From Rhizobium sp. SL86 (GTDB lineage Bacteria; Pseudomonadota; Alphaproteobacteria; Rhizobiales; Rhizobiaceae), in contig NZ_JAPPRJ010000001.1 of assembly GCF_026672545.1 (NCBI RefSeq), positions 682,001 to 746,000 of the forward strand: a stretch of 64,000 bases of DNA, read 5' to 3'. The notes below the pieces were generated by a model, which did not search any database, was not told the DNA's origin, and saw only the letters and a program-made list of their open reading frames with translations. The position numbers and the translations under genes were made by a program. Position 1 is the first letter of the stretch. Each line of letters starts with the position of its first letter. Positions 26,927 through 36,898 of the stretch are shown piece by piece.

Positions 26927-27868
26927 CTACTTCGCAGCGTTCTGTCGGATGAACTCCAGGATATCGGGGCCAAGGCTCTCATCCGCTGTGCCGAAGTGCT
27001 CGATGATCGAGATATGGTTGTGCCCAAGCGCAGTCTTGTAATTCGGCAGCCTGCCGTCACGATTGAAAAGGGCATCGATCAGTCTCTTGTTCTGCCGCTG
27101 GATAGACGGCATGTCATACTCCGCGACCGCGATGAACACCGGCAGTGTCCGGTCGCCGATGTGACGGATGATCGACATCTGCGGGTACTGGCTTGCTTCC
27201 TCGCCGTAATAGACCTTGTCCTGCGGGCCGAGATCTTCTGCATCCGCCGTCGGAATGGAGATGAGGATCAGTCCACGCGCTCCATCGTGAGTGTTGACCA
27301 CCGAAGTGAGGAAGCCATAGGTGGCGGCATGGGTTGCCCCCGCCGAATTGCCGGATACGAAGATGGACCGCGTGTCGCCGGAATGGGCGGACGGGTTGTT
27401 GCGTAACCAGGCGACCGCTTTGCCCATGTCCTCCCCACCGGCGGGAAAACGCGCCTGCGGCGCAAAGCCGTAATTCATCAGGGCGGTGACGATGCCGTGC
27501 TGCGCAAAATAGTAACCGACATGCGCGACATCCTGCTTGTCGCCGCGAACAAAACCACCGCCATGAGCAAAGACAAGAATGGGCATTTTGGCCCCGTTTG
27601 TCGTCGAGGGCACATAGAGATCCAGCTTCTGTCTCTCGCCGCTGCCATAGGCAATGTCTTTGCTGACGGTGACGCCTCCCTTCGACGCTGCCTCGTGAAG
27701 TGGACGATAGAGTGTGGTTATACCCTTGACGACATCCGGCCCAAGTTTGTCGCCAAAGGCCCTGACGCCTTCTGCGATTTCCGGCGGATTGGCAGACATC
27801 TGTGCATGGGCAGCCGAGCCCATAGCGATCCCCGCCAAGATGGTCAGTATTCCGTAAACTGATCGCAT
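26927..27868 (-). CDS. Secreted alpha/beta hydrolase, esterase-like
   Basis: A 313-residue hydrolase with a signal peptide (MRSVYGILTILAGIAMGSAA then HAQ). The HSL/BD-FAE-like elements are clear: oxyanion HGGGFVRGD, nucleophile GNSAGA, acid AEYDMPS and base GHNHIS. It should cleave an ester or lactone in the periplasm. The ATG at 27868 has GAGGAAAA directly before it. It is the last gene of a minus-strand run (gap 91 bases after GlcG-like), so it may pre-process the substrate that the ABC system takes up. Confidence 0.86.
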   Translation of the reverse strand: MRSVYGILTILAGIAMGSAAHAQMSANPPEIAEGVRAFGDKLGPDVVKGITTLYRPLHEAASKGGVTVSKDIAYGSGERQKLDLYVPSTTNGAKMPILVFAHGGGFVRGDKQDVAHVGYYFAQHGIVTALMNYGFAPQARFPAGGEDMGKAVAWLRNNPSAHSGDTRSIFVSGNSAGATHAATYGFLTSVVNTHDGARGLILISIPTADAEDLGPQDKVYYGEEASQYPQMSIIRHIGDRTLPVFIAVAEYDMPSIQRQNKRLIDALFNRDGRLPNYKTALGHNHISIIEHFGTADESLGPDILEFIRQNAAK

Positions 27869-27959
27869 GTTTTCCTCCCTCATGCGTGAATCCTGTATCC
27901 GTCTGACGCAAGCCTTTGGAGAGGCGCCGCCTCCTCGCGGCAACCTCTCCCGCAAAGGT

Positions 27960-28394
27960 TTACGCAACACCCTCCGGCGCGGCGCGGAAGCCAGCCTTTT
28001 CGATGCCGACGACGGCGCAAATCTCGTCATTGTCGCCAATATCGCCGGAAATTCCGACGGCGCCCATCACCACGCCTTGCGCATCCACGACCAGAACGCC
28101 GCCCGGCGATGGAACCATACGCCCGCCGCTGACCGTCGCCAGAACGGTAATGAAGGCAGGGTTCTTGGCCGCTCTCTCCGTCAATTCTCGCGTACCAAAG
28201 CCCATGCCAAGCGAGCCCCACGCCTTGCCATAGGCGATGTCGAAGCGAACGATGCCGGCGCCGTCCTCGCGCTTGTAGGCAACGAGATGGCCGCCCGCAT
28301 CGAGCACGGCAACGGCAAGCGGTGCAAGTGAGCGTGTGCGCGCCTCGGCAAGGGCGGCGTCGATGATGGTCGTGGCGTCAGAGAGCTTGAACAT
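27960..28394 (-). CDS. GlcG/HbpS-family protein
   Basis: A 144-residue protein of the GlcG/HbpS (DUF336) family: MFKLSDATTIIDAALAEA, LAVAVLDAGGHLVAYKR, VGISGDIGDNDEICA. Members bind heme or act as accessory factors in glycolate and diol pathways; most are uncharacterised. Here it lies 29 bases after the second permease gene, within the catabolic run. No signal peptide, so cytoplasmic. Confidence 0.85.
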   Translation of the reverse strand: MFKLSDATTIIDAALAEARTRSLAPLAVAVLDAGGHLVAYKREDGAGIVRFDIAYGKAWGSLGMGFGTRELTERAAKNPAFITVLATVSGGRMVPSPGGVLVVDAQGVVMGAVGISGDIGDNDEICAVVGIEKAGFRAAPEGVA

Positions 28395-28423
28395 GACAAT
28401 ATCCGATTTTGTGACTGGTGAGA

Positions 28424-29191
28424 TTAGCGGCTGGTGGCCTGCCAGCGCAGAAGCCGCCGTTCGGCAGCCGACAGGAGGCGGCTACCGACAAGGCCGATGG
28501 CGCCCAGGATGACGATGCCAGCAAACAGGTCCGCCGACCGGAAACTGCGGCTCGCGAGCAGAACACTCTGCCCCAGGCCTTCGCGGCTGGCCAGCATTTC
28601 GCCGACAACCGCCAGGATCAGCGAGATGGTCAGACCGAGCCGGAGGCTGGCGAGGATCATCGGCATGGCACTGGGCAGGGCCAGTTTCCAGATGATCTGC
28701 AGGCGCGTGAGACCGAGCACAGCACTCACCTCGTAAAGCCGCGGCTCCATGGCCGCAAAGCCGTGGATGGTGGCAAGCAGCATCGGCCAGAGTGCCCCAA
28801 AGGCAATCACCACCAGCACCATCTGATCCGAGAACCCGAGAAAGGCGATGGCGATCGGGATCATCGCGGATGCCGGCAGCGGGCGCAGCAGTTCCAGCGT
28901 CGGCGCGATGTAGGCGCGCGCCCGGCGCGACACGCCGATCAAGGCACCGAGCATGATGCCGACGAGCGATGCGAGCAGCCAGCCGAGCAGCATGCGCTCA
29001 ACCGTCTCCAGCGTCTGTCCGAGAAGTGGTCCGCCACCGAGACCGTTGATCAGCGACGTCAGGGTCCGCTGCGGGCTGGGAAAGAAGATCGGCGAGACGA
29101 GCTTTGCATCGGTGATCAGCTTCCAGACGAGGATGAAGGCCGCAAGTCCGAGTAGGCCAAGCAACAGCCTGCGCAAGGAAAGGTTATTCAT
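28424..29191 (-). CDS. ABC transporter permease, SsuC/TauC type (second)
   Basis: A 255-residue inner-membrane permease with six helices and the BPD_transp_1 EAA-like loop (VSAVLGLTRLQIIWKLALPS). Starts at 29191 and overlaps the preceding permease by four bases. With the partner permease and the ATPase it should form a heterodimeric importer of the nitrate/sulfonate/taurine family, which often takes organic acids or sulfonates. Longer upstream reading is in the partner gene's overlap and is not used. Confidence 0.88.
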   Translation of the reverse strand: MNNLSLRRLLLGLLGLAAFILVWKLITDAKLVSPIFFPSPQRTLTSLINGLGGGPLLGQTLETVERMLLGWLLASLVGIMLGALIGVSRRARAYIAPTLELLRPLPASAMIPIAIAFLGFSDQMVLVVIAFGALWPMLLATIHGFAAMEPRLYEVSAVLGLTRLQIIWKLALPSAMPMILASLRLGLTISLILAVVGEMLASREGLGQSVLLASRSFRSADLFAGIVILGAIGLVGSRLLSAAERRLLRWQATSR

Positions 29192-29958
29192 CGGGACTCT
29201 CCCTTCGCGAAGGCAGGAAAGAAGTGGTGCTGTGCGGCGTTCAGCATCAGGCTCATCAGCCAGCCGATCGCGCCGATCCAGATGAGGTAGGCAAACATTT
29301 CCGCCGGCCGCAGCGCCTGCTGCGCCATCATGATTCCGTAACCGAGACCGAACGGGTTGGCGGTGATCTCCACCGTAACGGCGACGACAAGAGCATAACC
29401 CGCGGCCAGTTTCAGCGACATGAACAATTGCGGCAGGATGGCCGGAAGAACGATCTTCGTCAGCCTTGCCAGGAAACCGAGCTGCAACATAGCCGAGACC
29501 TCCATCAGCCGCGGCTCGACCTCTTTGACCGCCGCCCTGGCCAGCACGACAGAAGGCCACAGAAGGCCGAGCGAAATGATGACGATCTCCATGCGCGCTC
29601 CGAAGCCAAGAAGCATCATGACCACCGGAATGAGCGCAACCACGGGAACGGGCCGCAGCAGTTCAATGGTGAGGTCCAGCACATCATCCACCAGACGGAA
29701 AAGCCCCAGCACAATACCGAGCAGGGAGCCTGCGCCGACACCGACAATACAGCCGCAAAGGGCCGCCATCAGCGTGTCAAGCGTCGCCCGCATCAGGGAT
29801 CCATCCGTCAGGACCGCGAAGAAGGCGGCGACGATCGCAGCCGGGCTTGCCAGACTGTCGCTCTCCAGTTGCGTCGCGGTCGCGGCCACCTGCGCCATAA
29901 CGATGACGAAAACAGGAAGCAGAGCGGCGCGCCAGCCGTTTCTGAGGGCAGATCTCAT
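29188..29958 (-). CDS. ABC transporter permease, SsuC/TauC type (first)
   Basis: A 256-residue six-helix permease with the conserved EAA-like loop (VSAMLQLGFLARLTKIVLPA). It overlaps the ATPase gene by four bases at 29955-29958 and the second permease by four bases, which indicates a tightly coupled operon. Having two different permeases instead of a homodimer is less usual in this family. Confidence 0.88.
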   Translation of the reverse strand: MRSALRNGWRAALLPVFVIVMAQVAATATQLESDSLASPAAIVAAFFAVLTDGSLMRATLDTLMAALCGCIVGVGAGSLLGIVLGLFRLVDDVLDLTIELLRPVPVVALIPVVMMLLGFGARMEIVIISLGLLWPSVVLARAAVKEVEPRLMEVSAMLQLGFLARLTKIVLPAILPQLFMSLKLAAGYALVVAVTVEITANPFGLGYGIMMAQQALRPAEMFAYLIWIGAIGWLMSLMLNAAQHHFFPAFAKGESR

Positions 29959-30776
29959 TGGTGATCGTCCTTGATGAGATCGTAAAGTTCACGCCGGAGC
30001 CGCAGGAATTCCGGATCCTCGCGGGTGACGAGCTGATCGCGCGGCCGCGGCAGACGCACCTCAACCGTGCGGCCGATACGGCCCGGATTGGGCTGCAGGC
30101 AGACAATGCGATCACCCAGGTAGATCGCCTCCTCCAGATCATGAGTCACAAAGACCATGGTCGCGCCCGTCGTGGCGACAAGCGCCAGCACCTCGTCCTG
30201 CAGCGCCTGGCGGGTCATCGCATCCAGCGCGCCAAAGGGTTCGTCCATCAGAAGAACCTTCGGCTCCTGCGCGAGACAACGCGCAATCTGAAGGCGCTGC
30301 TGCATGCCGCCCGACATTTCCGAAGGATATTTGTCCGCATGCCGACCAAGGCCGATTTTGTCCAAAAGCTCGCGGATGATGACTGGTCGCTCCTTCGCAG
30401 GGCAGCCGCGCGCCTCCAGCGCCAGCGATACGTTTCCGGCGGCCGTGCGCCAGGGCAGAAGAGCCTTGCCGTAATCCTGGAAAACGATCGCGACGGAACG
30501 ATCCGGCCCGCCAAGGACTGCTCCGTCAAGTTCGACAGTGCCCGTCGTCGGTCTTGCAAGGCCTGCCAACATCCTGAGCAAGGTCGTCTTGCCGCAGCCC
30601 GACGGCCCGATGATGGAAATCGTTTCACCCGCTGCGATATCGACGCTGATACCGCCGATGATCTGCAGCGCGCCATAGGAGAGTGTGACATCGCGAATGC
30701 GGATGCGTGGCTGCTCGGCCGGCGCCGTGGTCATCGCGACCTGTCCGGCCTGGAGAGAGGCGTGTGTTGCGGCCAT
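29955..30776 (-). CDS. ABC transporter ATPase, SsuB/TauB type
   Basis: A 273-residue ATPase: Walker A GPSGCGKTT, Q-loop VFQDYGKALLPW, signature SGGMQQR, Walker B LLMDEPFGALD and switch His in FVTHDLEEA. An extra 20-residue N-terminus is poorly conserved. It should power the two permeases downstream in the same operon. One base separates it from the thiamine-diphosphate enzyme gene. Confidence 0.92.
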   Translation of the reverse strand: MAATHASLQAGQVAMTTAPAEQPRIRIRDVTLSYGALQIIGGISVDIAAGETISIIGPSGCGKTTLLRMLAGLARPTTGTVELDGAVLGGPDRSVAIVFQDYGKALLPWRTAAGNVSLALEARGCPAKERPVIIRELLDKIGLGRHADKYPSEMSGGMQQRLQIARCLAQEPKVLLMDEPFGALDAMTRQALQDEVLALVATTGATMVFVTHDLEEAIYLGDRIVCLQPNPGRIGRTVEVRLPRPRDQLVTREDPEFLRLRRELYDLIKDDHQ

Positions 30777-30777
30777 G

Positions 30778-32523
30778 TCATGCTCCTTTCACAAGAGCGG
30801 CATGCGGGCCAGCGCTCGTGCCCTTGGTGTAACCGAAGGCGTTCATCCGCGCGAAATAGGGCATGCTGGGATGCGCCTCGAAACGCACGCGACAATCGAG
30901 AACGGCGGGAAGGCCGGACGCCATCGCCCGCTGCAGCGCCGGTTCGACCTCCTCCACCGTCGTGACGACCTCGCCATGGCAGCCGAAGCCATGGGCGATC
31001 TCGGCATAATCCGTGCCTTCCAGATCGGCGCCGAACGAGAAGTCGAAACTCCTGCGCTGGCCCATCTTGATCACACCCCAAGAGGCATTGTTGTGGATGA
31101 TGTTGATGATCGGCAGACCATAACGCCGTGCCGTATCAAGTTCCGAGAGGGTGAAGCCGAAGGCGCCGTCGCCGCAGATATTGAAAACCGGCCGGTCGGG
31201 ATAGAGCAGCTTCAGGGCAACGGCATAGGGCGTGCCAAAACCGAGCTGGCACATGCCGGGTTCATGAAAGCGCGTCCGCTCGAGGGGCGCCGGCGTCAGG
31301 TCATTGCTCCAGAAGGAGGTATGGCCGCCGTCATAGGCAATCAGCGCGTCCTGCGGCAGCAGCTTACCGAGTGCCGAGCCAAGGCGCGCCGGGTGCAGGA
31401 CCGTGCCGTCGTCCTCGCTCATCCTGTCCAGCTTTGTCCGGTAACCCGCGTGAATGGTGCGCAGATGCGCAAGCCATTCGGAGCGATCAGGGATCGTCCG
31501 GGTGCCGAGAACTGTGATCAGATCCTCCAACGCGCTTGCCGCATCGGCCCAGATGCCGAGCGCATGCGGGGTGTTGGCGCCAAGGCTCATGGGGTCGATG
31601 TTGATGTTGATGAGTTCAGCATCGCCCTTGCTCAGCGCACCGCCATCATCCCAAAGCCAGGACGAGAAGCGGCAGCCAATCGCCAGGATCAGATCGGCGT
31701 CCTTGAACGCCGTCTGGATCGCGTCGCCACCAATGATGCCACCCTGACCGATGAAGTAGGGCGAATTCGAAGGCACAGTCCCGATGCCCATCTGCGTGGT
31801 CAGCGCCGGTGTCCGGACGAGATCGAGAAGCATGCGGAACAGGTCCCCGGCATTGGCAGACACCACGCCGCCTCCGGCGACGAGCAGCGGCCGTTTCGCC
31901 GTCGCCAGCATATCGGCTGCGCGCGCGATCTGGCCTGCGGGCGCGCGCGGTCCCTCGAGCGAACGATAATGCTCCGGCTTGAGTGCAAAGGCCTGTTCAT
32001 CGAACTCGAAACGTCCACCGAGGATCTCCTGCGGTACATCGAGATGCACCGGGCCCCGTCGCCCGGTCAGGGCCTGGCGGAAGGCATCCCGCACCAAGTC
32101 GGGCAGCCGGCGCCCATCGTGAACCACTGCGCTCCATTTGGTGAGCGGCTTCAGCAGCGCGTGAGTGTCGAGATCCATGAACATGCCGCGGTTCGGATAG
32201 GAGGCCGCGAGATGATTGTTGGAGGTGATCAAAAGGAGCGGCAGGTTGTTGTTGTAAGCTGTCCCAAGCCCGCCGATCAGATTGGACGAACCCGGCCCCA
32301 TTTCGCCGAGTGCGACGCAAATCCGCCCAGTGGCGGCGGCCACGGCCGCCCCCATCAGCGGTCCGGCTGCTTCATGACGAACACCCAGGTAGCGGATCGA
32401 GGGTTCGCGGGAAATTGCGTGCAGCAAGGGGTTCAGCTTGCCACCCGCAATGCCGAAAACGAAGGGAACGGCTTCCGGAACGAGCAATCGGGTCAGCGCC
32501 TCGGCGCCGGTCATCTCAATCAT
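30778..32523 (-). CDS. Thiamine-diphosphate-dependent enzyme (acetolactate-synthase/decarboxylase-like)
   Basis: A 581-residue enzyme with three domains: N-terminal Pyr domain with the catalytic glutamate in VRHEAAGPLMGAAVAAATGR, a central domain (about 200-330), and a C-terminal PP domain with the GDGAFGFTLSELDT to NN thiamine-diphosphate motif. Family members include acetolactate synthase, benzoylformate decarboxylase and oxalyl-CoA-type lyases; the substrate class here is uncertain. ATG at 32523 has AGGTGA upstream. It lies in an operon with an importer, so it probably acts on the imported 2-oxo acid or its product. Confidence 0.85.
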   Translation of the reverse strand: MIEMTGAEALTRLLVPEAVPFVFGIAGGKLNPLLHAISREPSIRYLGVRHEAAGPLMGAAVAAATGRICVALGEMGPGSSNLIGGLGTAYNNNLPLLLITSNNHLAASYPNRGMFMDLDTHALLKPLTKWSAVVHDGRRLPDLVRDAFRQALTGRRGPVHLDVPQEILGGRFEFDEQAFALKPEHYRSLEGPRAPAGQIARAADMLATAKRPLLVAGGGVVSANAGDLFRMLLDLVRTPALTTQMGIGTVPSNSPYFIGQGGIIGGDAIQTAFKDADLILAIGCRFSSWLWDDGGALSKGDAELININIDPMSLGANTPHALGIWADAASALEDLITVLGTRTIPDRSEWLAHLRTIHAGYRTKLDRMSEDDGTVLHPARLGSALGKLLPQDALIAYDGGHTSFWSNDLTPAPLERTRFHEPGMCQLGFGTPYAVALKLLYPDRPVFNICGDGAFGFTLSELDTARRYGLPIINIIHNNASWGVIKMGQRRSFDFSFGADLEGTDYAEIAHGFGCHGEVVTTVEEVEPALQRAMASGLPAVLDCRVRFEAHPSMPYFARMNAFGYTKGTSAGPHAALVKGA

Positions 32524-32591
32524 GATATCACCTGTGAAAGAAAAAGGGGGCGGGCGTCGCGGCCTCCCGCCCGCCAGGCATCTGCGTGCGG

Positions 32592-33518
32592 TCAGGGCGC
32601 GATAAGGCCCGCCGTATCGATCTTGCCGTTCAGCATGCCGCCACCCCGCATGGCCTTCTCGAAGTAATCCAGAGCGGCGACGGTAGGAGTCGGCTTGCAT
32701 TCCGGCAGCTCGATCTTGCTCAGGACCTCAAGCGGCAAGCGGGTGTATTTTGACACGATCTCACGGGTCTTGTCCTGGTTCTTGCCGATGAAATCCGCCG
32801 CCTGGGCAAAGGCCGTCCGGAACGAGGCGATGGTCGCGGCATTTGCCTTGGCCCAGTCACGGGTCGCGACGAAGGTCGTATAGGGCAGGTCTGCCGGAAG
32901 CTCCGACATGAAGTGGAAGGCGATCTTGCCATTCGACTGAGCAACTGCGCGCCCGAGCGAGGGCTGTCCGGCAATGATTGCATCAATCGTGCCGCCCTTC
33001 AGCACATCGGCGGTATTGGGGATCGGCACCTCGATAAAGGTGACGCTCTTCTCCGTAATCTTCTTCTGCTTCAGCCACTGCCGGAACAGGATGTCGAGCG
33101 TGCCGCCGATGCTGGGCGTTCCGACCTTCTTGCCTGCGAGATCCTCCGGCTTGTCGATCGTCACACCCTCCCGCACGGCAAGCCCGACATTCTTGGCGGT
33201 ACGCGGTGCTGTCACGCCGCAATTGGCCACGACAACGAGATCAATGCCGCTATCGACAGCCTGCAGCAGCACGGTCGGTGAGACGGCAACGATCTGGTGA
33301 GAGCCGGCGACCAGAGACGCCACCAGCGTCTGGTTCGAGCCGGTGGGCAGGAACTCGACGCTCAGGCCGTTCTTGTCGAACAGGCCTTCATCCCTGGCGA
33401 CAAAGGCCGCCTCAACTTCAGCGATCGGCGGTGTGCCGATGGCGATCTTGGTTTCGGCCAGAGCCGGAATGGTGGCGACGGCCAGCGTGCCGGCAATCAT
33501 GATTGCGCGCTTGAACAT
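32592..33518 (-). CDS. ABC solute-binding protein, SsuA/NMT1-like
   Basis: A 308-residue periplasmic binding protein with a signal peptide (cut after about residue 21, ALA-ETKIAIG). The NMT1/SsuA-like fold shows in VGTPSIGGTLDILFRQWL and VLKGGTIDAIIAGQPSLG. The first gene of the run, starting 131 bases from the divergent LysR gene. It should capture the substrate of the operon; SsuA relatives bind sulfonates, taurine, or aromatic/organic acids. Confidence 0.88.
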   Translation of the reverse strand: MFKRAIMIAGTLAVATIPALAETKIAIGTPPIAEVEAAFVARDEGLFDKNGLSVEFLPTGSNQTLVASLVAGSHQIVAVSPTVLLQAVDSGIDLVVVANCGVTAPRTAKNVGLAVREGVTIDKPEDLAGKKVGTPSIGGTLDILFRQWLKQKKITEKSVTFIEVPIPNTADVLKGGTIDAIIAGQPSLGRAVAQSNGKIAFHFMSELPADLPYTTFVATRDWAKANAATIASFRTAFAQAADFIGKNQDKTREIVSKYTRLPLEVLSKIELPECKPTPTVAALDYFEKAMRGGGMLNGKIDTAGLIAP

Positions 33519-33607
33519 GGTTTCCTCCTCGAATGCGGGCTCCTCAACCCTCGGAAACCACTATCCCCATTCGCTTGACTTTCATCAATAGACAGAGCGG
33601 CAGTTCA

Positions 33608-33629
33608 GATATAACTTAAAATGCATATC
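33608..33629. promoter_or_regulatory. LysR-type operator candidate
   Basis: GATAT-N12-ATATC, a 22-bp inverted repeat in the 131-bp region between the binding-protein gene and the divergent LysR gene. The position 20-40 bases before the LysR start suits an autoregulatory LysR site. Assignment is inference. Confidence 0.5.
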
Positions 33630-33649
33630 ATCGACGTCGGAAGCTCCTG

Positions 33650-34564
33650 ATGAACCTGCGCAAATGGGAATATTTTCTGAAGGTCGCAGAGTTCGGCAAT
33701 CTGTCGCGCGTCGCGGAAAAGCTTGATGTGTCACAACCGGCGCTGAGCCGCCAGATTGCTGCGCTGGAGCTGGAAATCGGCACCTCCCTGTTTTACCGGA
33801 CCGGCCGTGGCCTGACGCTGACACCCGCCGGCGAGGTGTTTCGTGCGCGAGCCGAAGCAATCCTTGAAGAGATCGCGCGGGTTCCAGGAGAGGTGACGCA
33901 TGCAGCCAACACACCTTCGGGCCGGCTTGCGTTTGGTGCGCCGCCCTTCATGGGACGCGTTCTGACGGGAGCGCTGGTGGCAAACTATGTCGAGACCTAC
34001 CCGCATGTACGGCTGCGTGTTCGGGGTGCCCATTCCTTCCAGCTGCGCGAGGCGATCTTCTTCCGGGATATCGATATCGGCATTCTGGCCGCACCGCTGA
34101 CGGAACCGGACCTGCATACGGAACCACTGCTGAAAGAGCAGCTTTATCTGGTCGGCCCGCGCGATAGCGGGCTTTCGGTGGACCAGCCGATTTCCGTCGA
34201 TCGGGTGGCCGACTGCCCGCTCATCCTCACGCCGCGACCGGACGGGCTTCGCACCCTGATCGAGGGAGAATTCGCCCGCATCGGCCGCCGCGCCAAGATC
34301 GCTGTCGAGACGGAATATGCGCCGATGGACGACCTTATCCGCCGCAAGGTGGGATATGCCATCATGCCCTATTGCGGCATGGTGAATTCGCCGCTGACGC
34401 AATTTGCCTGGGCGCCGATCGAGGGGCTGTGGGTGACCTGGCTGATTGCGACGCTCGACAATACAGAGCGGTCACTCGCCTCACGACATTTCATAGACAT
34501 GCTGCGTGCCGCTGCTCGCGAAAGTATCGAACAGGGCCGCTGGATTGCCTTTTATCTGAATTAG
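33650..34564 (+). CDS. LysR-family regulator of the ABC/thiamine-diphosphate operon
   Basis: A 304-residue LysR regulator. The winged helix is residues about 3-60 (NLRKWEYFLKVAEFGNLSRV, DVSQPALSRQIAALELEIGT), and the effector domain follows (RLAFGAPPFMGRVLTG to the end). It is divergent from the solute-binding-protein gene, the normal layout for a regulator that responds to the imported compound. ATG at 33650 has GGAAG eight bases upstream. Confidence 0.9.
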   Translation: MNLRKWEYFLKVAEFGNLSRVAEKLDVSQPALSRQIAALELEIGTSLFYRTGRGLTLTPAGEVFRARAEAILEEIARVPGEVTHAANTPSGRLAFGAPPFMGRVLTGALVANYVETYPHVRLRVRGAHSFQLREAIFFRDIDIGILAAPLTEPDLHTEPLLKEQLYLVGPRDSGLSVDQPISVDRVADCPLILTPRPDGLRTLIEGEFARIGRRAKIAVETEYAPMDDLIRRKVGYAIMPYCGMVNSPLTQFAWAPIEGLWVTWLIATLDNTERSLASRHFIDMLRAAARESIEQGRWIAFYLN

Positions 34565-34760
34565 GGGAGACAATCGGCAGCTCTTGAAAGGAATCGAACC
34601 ATCGACTCGCCATAACTTCGGATGCTAGCCGGCAGATAAACGAGGCAGATCAAACAGTGGTCTAGTTGAAATGTCCGCAAGGGGGCCGACAGGAGACTGT
34701 CCGCTTCTGTCTCAGGGACGAATGAAGCGGACAATCTCATAAGGGAAACCTGCATCAATC

Positions 34761-36893
34761 CTAAGGGCTAGCCGTTGCGCGATGCTTACTTGAACGTCCG
34801 AGCCGGCGCGTCAGCCTTGTGACGACAACATAGAAAACCGGAACAAAAATCACTGCCAGCACCGTGCCGGAAATCATGCCGCCGAACAGGCCGGTGCCGA
34901 TGGCGTTCTGGGTCTCCGAGCTTGCGCCCGAGGCTATGACCAGCGGCACGACGCCCAGGGTGAAGGCGAGAGAGGTCATGACGATGGGACGCAGACGCAA
35001 GCGCGCGGCTTCGACGACGGCTTCGGCAAGCCGCTGCCCATCCCTCTGGCGCTTGCGGGCGAACTCCACGATCAACACCGCATTCTTGGCGGAAAGGCCG
35101 ATCAGGGTGATCAGGCCGACCTTGAAGAACACGTCGTTTTCCAGTCCGCGCAGATGAACAGCGATCATGGCGCCGATAACGCCGAGGGGCACGACGAGCA
35201 TGACGGAGAGCGGTACCGACCAGCTTTCGTAAAGCGCCGCCAGTACCAGGAAGACGATCAGGAAGGAGAAGGCCATCAGCATCGGTGCCTGAGCACCGGA
35301 TTGCCGCTCCTGCAGGGATTGCCCGGTCCATTCGACCGCAAACCCCTTGGGAAGCTTGAGCGCGATTTGCTCGATCTCGTCCATCGCCTTGCCACTGGAC
35401 ACGCCTTTCGCCGCAGACCCGGAAATACTGGTCGAGGGATAACCGTTGTAGCGCGTAACCTGCAGCGGGATGGTGGACCATTCCGGAGTGACGATCTCGG
35501 AAAGACGAACCATCTTGCCAGTATCGCTGCGCAGGTGAAGCTTGAGAATATCGTCCACCTGCATGCGGCTTGCCGGCTCGGCCTGAACAATGACCTGCTG
35601 CAAACGACCGTCGCGCGGAAAGTCGTTCACATAGGTCGAGCCGACAGCGCCGCTCAATGTGTCGCTGATGGTGCTATAGGTCAGGCCGAGCGCTGCGGCT
35701 TTCTGCCGATCGATATTCAGCGTGACGCTGGGCCCGCTTGGGAGCCCGTCCACGCGGACGTCGCTCAACAGTTTGCTCTGCGACGCAAGTTCGGTGAGTT
35801 GGGCAGCCGCCGCCGCGAGCGCATCCGCACCCTGATTGGCCCGATCCTGAAGCCTCAGCGAAAAGCCTGAGGTCGTACCCAGTTCATCGATGGCCGGTGG
35901 CTTCAGGCTGAAGACCTGGCCTTCATTGGCAGCGGACATGGCGGCGGCGGCGGCAACCAGTTCCTCGTCCACGGTGGTGGTGCGCTTGTCCCAATCCGTC
36001 ATCGTCGTGAACGACATGGCCGTGTTCGGCCCCGAACCTGAGAAGCCAAACCCCATGATCGTCAGATTATTGGCAATGTCAGGGCGGGATTTGACATGCT
36101 CTTCGAACAGGTTGACCACATCACGTGTGCGTTCGGCCGTAGCCTCCGCCGGCAGGGTGAAGGAGGTCATGAAGGAGCCCTGATCCTCTTCCGGCACGAA
36201 GGTGGTGGCAAGCGTCGTGTAGCCAAAGGCGACGGCGGCGACGATGGCCAGGTATGCACCCATGGTCCGGCCGGTCCGGCGGACAAGTCCGGCCACCCAT
36301 CCGGCATAACCCTGGGTCAGTCGATCAAAGCCGCGGTTGAACCAGCCAAAAAGTCCCTTTTTCTGGTGATGGTCAGCGCTGATCGGTTTCAGCAAGGTGG
36401 CGCATAGCGCAGGCGTCAGGCTCAGTGCCAGGAACGCGGAGAAGAGAATGGATACTGCCATCGATACCGTGAACTGACGATAGATCGCACCAACGGAACC
36501 GGAGGCCAGCCCCATCGGCAGGAAGACCGCCGTCAGCATGAGGGTGATCCCGATCACTGCGCCGGTGATTTCGCCCATCGCCTTGCGGGTCGCCTCGCGC
36601 GGCGACAGTCCTTCCTTCGCCATCAACCGCTCGACGTTTTCGACCACAACGATGGCATCATCGACGATGATGCCGATGGCGAGAACCATGCCGAACATCG
36701 TCAGGACATTGATCGAATAGCCGATCTCCAGCATGACCGCGAAGGTGCCCAACAGCGCAATCGGCGCGACGATGGCGGGAATGAGCGTGTAGCGGACATT
36801 CTGCAGGAAGAGCAGCATGATCAGGAAAACGAGCACCATGGCTTCGGCAAGCGTTTGCACCACCTTATGGATCGAGATCTTCACGAATGGTGC
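34761..36893 (-). pseudogene. RND efflux permease, C-terminal two-thirds (separated by IS21-family element)
   Basis: Encodes the last 710 residues of an AcrB/AdeB-type drug-proton antiporter: the helix 4 charged pair (IVDDAIVVVENVERL), transmembrane helices 2-12 and most of both porter regions. In-frame reading begins at the codon for Ala after the insertion site (TAPFVKISIHKV) and ends at 34761. Together with 40269-41258 (330 residues) the joined protein is 1040 residues, the normal RND length. The gene is inactive in this form; some expression of a truncated C-terminal part from an internal start is unlikely to give a pump. Confidence 0.9.
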
Positions 36894-36898
36894 GGTGT
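36894..36898. repeat. 5-bp target duplication, left copy
   Basis: GGTGT here and again at 40269-40273, directly flanking the IS21-family element. This is the target duplication made on insertion. Confidence 0.8.

Noticed and set aside
34565..34760. A small minus-strand gene (65 residues) after the LysR gene
   Set aside because: It starts with no ribosome-binding site, overlaps the LysR stop and has no recognisable features.
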